This document shows positions 59,177 to 64,000 of a DNA stretch of 64,000 nt, piece by piece. How positions within the stretch are numbered: position 1 is the stretch's first letter; the number at the start of each line of letters is the position of its first letter. Source of the DNA: Carex sylvatica (Eukaryota; Streptophyta; Magnoliopsida; Poales; Cyperaceae). Under the pieces are notes generated by a model, which was not told the origin of the DNA, did not search any database, and saw nothing but the letters and a program-made list of their open reading frames with translations. The translations under genes were made by a program, and so were the position numbers. The stretch covers positions 62,001-126,000 of the forward strand of contig CAXKVR010000147.1 in the NCBI GenBank assembly GCA_964058845.1, read 5' to 3'.

Positions 59177-59601
59177 GAGGTTGGCTACTATGCTTATATA
59201 AGCATATCCCCACATATGCTTATAACTCATTTTTGTACTTCCAATGTCCAAATGGTCGATCTGAACCGTTCATCTTGTTCTCCATATTAATATGTGCTTG
59301 GAAACTAAATTTTACATTTTTCTGAATTTGTTTACTATTTATTAAGCCACTTTGAAAATTATTAATCCAACGGTGGCTGCTGATTTTACTGTTTTGTGCA
59401 GCCACCGTTGGATCAGCGATTTTCAAAGTGGCTTAATAAATAGTAAAAAAATTCAGAAAAATGTAAAATTTAGTTTCCAAGCACATATTAATATGGAGAA
59501 CAAGATGAATGGTTCAGATCGACCATTTGGACATTCGAAGTACAAAAATGAGTTATAAGCATATGTGGGGATATGCTTATATAAGCATAGTAGCCAACCT
59601 C
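59177..59601. mobile_element. 425-bp palindromic MITE, tandem copy 3
   Basis: Same ends, length and orientation-independent palindrome as copies 1 and 2. It starts 447 bp after copy 2 and is followed by TATATG repeats to 59632. Confidence 0.92.
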
Positions 59602-59632
59602 TATGTATATGTATATGTATATGTATATGTAA

Positions 59633-61389
59633 ATGTCATAGTTTTCTTATTAATTTTGATTTTTTGTTTTTAAATGTCATTTAAGAATAAAGATCAATAC
59701 AGATCCACAGTAATCGTTGCAATTCCACTTTTTAAAAACTAAAAATGTAGCTCTGAATTTAAAAAAAAAAAAAAAAAACAGAGAAAAATTAATGAAGAAA
59801 ATAACATTATCCTTCAAATTAGGAGGAACGAAAACTAAGAATATTAAGATTATTATGAAGGAAACAAATTAAAAAAATAAATAATTTTTCACTATTTTTT
59901 TCTCAGTTAATCTCTTGCAATTTAAACTAAAAAAAAATAACCACTCTCTTTGTTTCTCACAATTAATTTCTTTCTACATGTTCATCTCTTTTACCCAAAC
60001 TAGAGAGCACATTTAGAGGGCGTTTAGTTTGTGCTTTAAAAGATAATTTTCAGGCATCATGATTCTCTAGAAAGTGATTTAATTTGACAAAATTACAAAG
60101 GAAATAGATTAGGTAATCCTTCATTCTCTCCTATTTGGCTGCTATTTCATGTCTGACTATTGCGATAGTCTAAAAATTGACATAATTTTTTCGTTTCCGG
60201 CCAATGAAAATCACATGAAGCAGACTTTTTATTTATTTTTCATTATATCTCTTTATTTCTCTCTCTCTCTCTGCACTACCCATGATCAATTCCTTTCCTT
60301 CTCTCTATTTCTCTGTCTTCCCTCTCCAATCCCTATCGCCTCCTTCAACACATCAAAATTTGTTATTGACACAACAATATTAGAAAAAGTTAACATTGTC
60401 TTTCATAAGCAATTACTTTTCTTACTCCCCTAATTAGTAAATATTTTAATGACACCCCTCTTTCTATTTAATGTATTTTCTCAATCTATATATTGGTCAC
60501 CTTCTCAGAGAAAGTAAAAAGATGAATGTCAACACGGAACTTAATTTTAGGTAGTTCCATTAATGATTAATCTAATAAAGATTGCAAGAAGACCAAATAA
60601 CAAATGGAGTATTTACAATGAGATGGCCTCAAAATATTTTAAAATAAATTCAAACTATATTAAACATTTTTAATTAGAATTACATTATTTATCGATCACA
60701 TGCTTCTTAAATTTCCTTTTTACTTCAATCTGTAAATGTCTTAAATTAAAATAATAATAACTACACTATAATTTATATTTTGTAACTTAATTCGGAGTAA
60801 AATTGTGTTAATTTATATTTTTAATTGTAATAATTGAATATGTATTTTTTTTTCACAGATACAAGATGTATAATATAACTACTATTAAGGTGTTCAACTT
60901 TCACGATTTAGCCTCCTTTCTTAATAGCTCTCAAAATAAAAGAAAAATCTTACAATTTTCTATGTATGTAATTGAGATGATATAAAACATCTACTGGTTT
61001 AAATTGTTTTAATAGTAAGGAAAATGTTTGAAAAATAGAAAACATCTAACTTGTATAGAGTAAATAAAAATATTTAAATGGAGTTAACATATTCAATTGT
61101 CACATTTCTTTTTAGAATTTTGAGAAAACAAAAACGATAGAGAAAGGGATCGAATGAATTTGATACTTATTATTGATCATATAATTATTTTATTCTTTTA
61201 CTAGAATATTCGGCTTGAATTTAAATAATAAAAAAATTGCATTTAAATCTTGTAGTTAATGCTCTTAACATCCTTTTTTTTTTATTTTGTGGTTAGTTTG
61301 CATTTAAATTTTGTATTGCATATTTCTTTCTTTAGTTTTCTTTCCAAAGTTGCATGGAATGCACAAAATTTAGGATAAATTCATATTAT
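59633..61389. other. AT-rich intergenic DNA
   Basis: No gene. Poly(A) run at 59760-59778; GGGCGTTTAGTTTGTGC near 60018 resembles a hAT/MITE end; a C/T-rich tract at 60245-60350 makes a spurious 94-codon frame. Confidence 0.5.
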
Positions 61390-61915
61390 CAAATTTATTC
61401 TTCTAAATTTTTAAAAGTTCACAAATTTATCTAATTTATTGACTTTTCTATTAAAACTCATTTTAAATTTATAAAGTATCCATTCTACCCTTATTAAACA
61501 AACAAAAATATATAGCATGCTTAAGAGAAATATTCATTCTTTTAATTGGTTGGTTGTGAAAACAAATGGGTCATTTTCTTACTCGTGACACGCATGCAAG
61601 AGTAATATACCTAAATGTCACTGTGTATGTGTCACAAGTCAAAAAATAAACCAATTGTCCTCAGAAATCAACCAATTATATTAAGACAAAATATTTTTTT
61701 TGCACATACTACATATTTAAATTTTTTTTAATAAAGGATATAATGGGTACTTTATAAATTTTTAATGAGTTTTAATAGAAAAGTCAATAAATTGGATGAT
61801 TTTGTGACCTTTTAAAAATTTTGGAAGGATAAATAAAATGATAGAATTTTAGAGGAGGAAGGTACATAATTTAAAGATTTTTGAGGGGGGTACACATTAA
61901 ATTCCCCCATAAAAG
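61390..61915. mobile_element. Foldback element, about 525 bp
   Basis: TTTTTAAAAGTTCACAAATT, ATTGACTTTTCTATTAAAAC and TTTATAAAGTATCCATTCTA (61410-61492) are mirrored by 61735-61825. The middle (61500-61720) is unrelated single-copy-like DNA. The ends (TTTAGGATAAATTC / GTACACATTAAATTC) are only roughly matched. Confidence 0.65.
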
Positions 61916-62109
61916 AAATATTTTCTCACTAGACTTAATAATACAATTACTGTTCTTAAAATAGCAATTTTTTTTTCTAGAATCTTAGCCGATAACCTAC
62001 TTAAGAAATTTTGTGAAACCAATAAAAAATAATTTAGATATAGACAGAAGAGAATGAGAATGTGTGGTTAAACAAGAAGGAGAGTTTTAATTTGATAACA
62101 TTCACATAC

Positions 62110-62270
62110 CAAAGATTTCAAAATTATTCTGTTTGCAATAATTATTGGAAAAATAGACTTGTGCAATAATACCAGTCTGTCGTTCCTATTGCAACGACAA
62201 TAGACCGCTAATTATTGCAATGATTCCTCTGTTTCCAATATATGTTTCAAAGAGTTTGCAACAATAATTA
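62110..62270. repeat. TTGCAATAATTATT-type repeat cluster
   Basis: Several TTGCAATAAT/ATTGCAA words resemble the repeats at 23430-23610 and may be CACTA subterminal sequence. Confidence 0.3.
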
Positions 62271-62278
62271 TACCCAGA

Positions 62279-62760
62279 AGGCACCTAATTAGATGTGTCA
62301 CTGAAATTTTAAGTTGCTGTCTACGGAAATAAATCTGCTGTGATCCATAGGAATTGCAGGACCTGTAATTCTAAATTCAATCTTTTATTTGTTTTGAGAT
62401 TCGTCCATGAAAACAATTTCTATTGAAATTCGTGTATTTAAAAAAATAAAAGGTTTGATTTGAAATAACAGGACCCTCCAATTCCTTTTGGATCGTAGCA
62501 GATTTATTTCCGCTGTCTACGGTCGGTAAAGGCACCTAATTAGGAGTCTGAATCTGCTGAAATTCCGTTTGGAATTTCAAGGTCCCTGCAATTCCCTATT
62601 CTGCCTATCTCTCTCCTCTCTCTTCTTTCTCTCTCATCCAAAATTAGATGAGAAAGAAAAAAGAGAGAGGAGAGAGATAGACAGAATAGGAAATTGCAGG
62701 GATTCTGAAATTCTAAATGGAATTTCAGTGGATGTGACTTCTCTAATTAGAAGTCAAAAC
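62279..62760. mobile_element. Two adjoining foldbacks bracketed by AAGGCACCTAATTAG
   Basis: AAGGCACCTAATTAG occurs at 62279 and 62529. Between these copies, GGAAATAAATCTGCTGTGAT (about 62324) is inverted near 62495. After the second, 62548-62745 is a tight palindrome centred near 62645 (AATTCCCTATTCTGCCTATC and its inverse, with CTCTCTCC/GGAGAGAG tracts). This looks like a tandem or nested pair of related MITEs. Confidence 0.7.
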
Positions 62761-63004
62761 AAGGAGCACCAAATAAATATTTTCTCATTATTTAATTAGT
62801 GGTAACACCTTGCTCCAAAGATGACCTGGTAAAGAAATGGGTCAATTAAAGATGTGTCTTGATGTCTCCATTTTATATAATTAGCTTTCAATACTTGTTT
62901 GTTGAAGAATATGTTTTTTTTATCTAATAATTGAGATAATTATTGAGTATTTTGTGTATAGGAAATTATGCTTGGTTTATATTCTTTTTGCTTTTAAATT
63001 TATT

Positions 63005-64000
63005 ATTCTTAATATCTAAAGAAAGATTTGTTGCAAGTGCACAATCTATCAATGTAGTACTTAGGGTGTCGAACCACAGAGAGTATGGTTAAAAACTAGA
63101 CTTAAACTTAATTAATTGACTTCAGAAAAATAAAAAGAAAGTAAGTGCAATAAAATATAATAGAAGGAGTTTTGTTTAAGTAATCCTAAGTTGGATTCAA
63201 TACCCGAGAATAAGGAATTGTAAACAACAAATGTAAATAAAATAAAGAAAGTAAAGATTGATTTGCTTTCAAGTTAAGGAGATCTAGGGGTATTCGGTCT
63301 ACAATTCCTTGCTAATTCTATCTATTCGGTATTTGTTTAAATTCATGTATGATTTGATAAGGTTTCTAACCTAATATATCATTAAGAGTCACTTTCGTGA
63401 ATTAATAACGTGCATAAGTAATTCGGACTTCACAGTTACGTCCTTCATCCTAGCTACCTAGACCATAAGCTCTTGTTAGTTTCTCCTTTCCTCAAATATT
63501 AGTACTTCACAATTACGTCCTTCATACTGTTCACACAAAAGTGTATGGTACAAAGTTTCAGTACATGGGTTGTGTGAACTTTGAGTTAATGCACCAATTA
63601 CTGTTTCTTTGCGTGGTTCCTTTGTGTAGGGTTCAACCGACCAGACCTAATGTTTCTAAACCTCAACTGTCATATGTTGGTTCATTAACTTGGTATAGAA
63701 TTGCAATATCTACCCTCTTTGGGCTCTAAACTTCAACTTTTGTATATTGGTCCGAGTTACATAGTTACTTGTTTAGTATACTAAAGATAACCTCTTATCC
63801 GTTGATAAGAGAAAATGTTCATCTTTCGGTTACTTGTTAGTTTCACCTTTCGGATCACTAATCCTACCTAATGTACTTAGTTTGGTTGAGAGATGGTAAT
63901 GGACACAGTACCTTTTAGATGTGATCATGCATCTAATGTTAAAACCAATAAAAATCAAATTATTCAAACTAAGCAATTAAAATAAAATACAATCAAGCAA
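63005..64000. repeat. LTR-type dispersed repeat, runs off the window
   Basis: TTGCAAGTGCACAATCTATC then AGGGTGTCGAACCACAGAGA, and later CCTTCATCCTAGC/TTACGTCCTTCATACTG blocks. The 'GTGTCGAACCACAGAGAG' phrase is common in long non-coding plant LTR-type repeats. No protein frame is supported. Confidence 0.45.

Noticed and set aside
58627..59558. Family of similar 60-80-codon frames on both strands
   Set aside because: They lie wholly inside the palindromic MITEs and change strand with the inverted arms; no codon-level conservation is expected.
60149..60433. 94-codon frame with a hydrophobic, Ser-rich middle
   Set aside because: Arises from a TCTCTC-type tract; no homologue recognised and no gene context.
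1..64000. CRISPR arrays, operons, ribosome-binding sites or rRNA genes
   Set aside because: None seen; introns, MITEs and plant gene families show this is nuclear plant DNA, where such prokaryotic features are not expected.

Overview
The window is about 32-35% GC nuclear plant DNA, most likely from a eudicot. Evidence: genes with spliced GT..AG introns, plant-type MATH-BTB and WAT1-related (EamA) genes, and intergenic space filled with foldback MITEs, CACTA/PIF-type gene fragments, LINE debris, a Helitron-like end and LTR-type repeats. I cannot name the species. Clearly supported genes occupy less than 15% of the window. All supported intact genes lie on the minus strand.

Layout. 1-1.7 kb: LTR-type non-coding repeat with a cluster of GTGCGGAT/ATCCGCAC motifs. 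1.7-5.2 kb: AT-rich, no gene recognised. 5.2-9.3 kb: a broken palindrome of about 1.3 kb per arm, built from scrambled pieces of a transposon-type SANT/NAM-associated gene, with one arm split by about 1.4 kb. 9.8-10.3 kb: a foldback MITE. 12.5-23.4 kb: a MATH-BTB array of three intact single-exon genes and one broken copy. It arose as a gene pair duplicated in tandem, and two of the modules carry the orphan last exon of a WAT1 gene. 23.4-46.2 kb: transposon-rich spacer with a CACTA-like segment, a Transposase_24-type pseudogene, two LINE zinc-knuckle fragments, a kinesin exon fragment beside a GC-rich island, several MITEs and a Helitron-like 3' end.

46.3-55.2 kb: a fourth intact MATH-BTB gene, followed head-to-tail by a seven-exon WAT1-like gene that is broken (start codon lost, 29-bp frameshift deletion). 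Next comes an intact seven-exon paralogue encoding 370 aa. 57.1-59.6 kb: a MITE cluster that includes three tandem palindromic elements of exactly 425 bp. 59.6-64 kb: AT-rich DNA, foldbacks and another LTR-type repeat.

How the genes fit together. MATH-BTB proteins are known as substrate adaptors of CUL3 ubiquitin ligases. WAT1-type proteins are membrane transporters of the drug/metabolite superfamily, the founding member acting on auxin at the tonoplast. The sequence shows that the two genes were duplicated together as a module at least three times. Whether they share a function is not shown. The most interesting features are this repeatedly copied and decaying module, the (TA)n-associated MITE family with its tandem triplet, and the broken palindrome at 5-9 kb.
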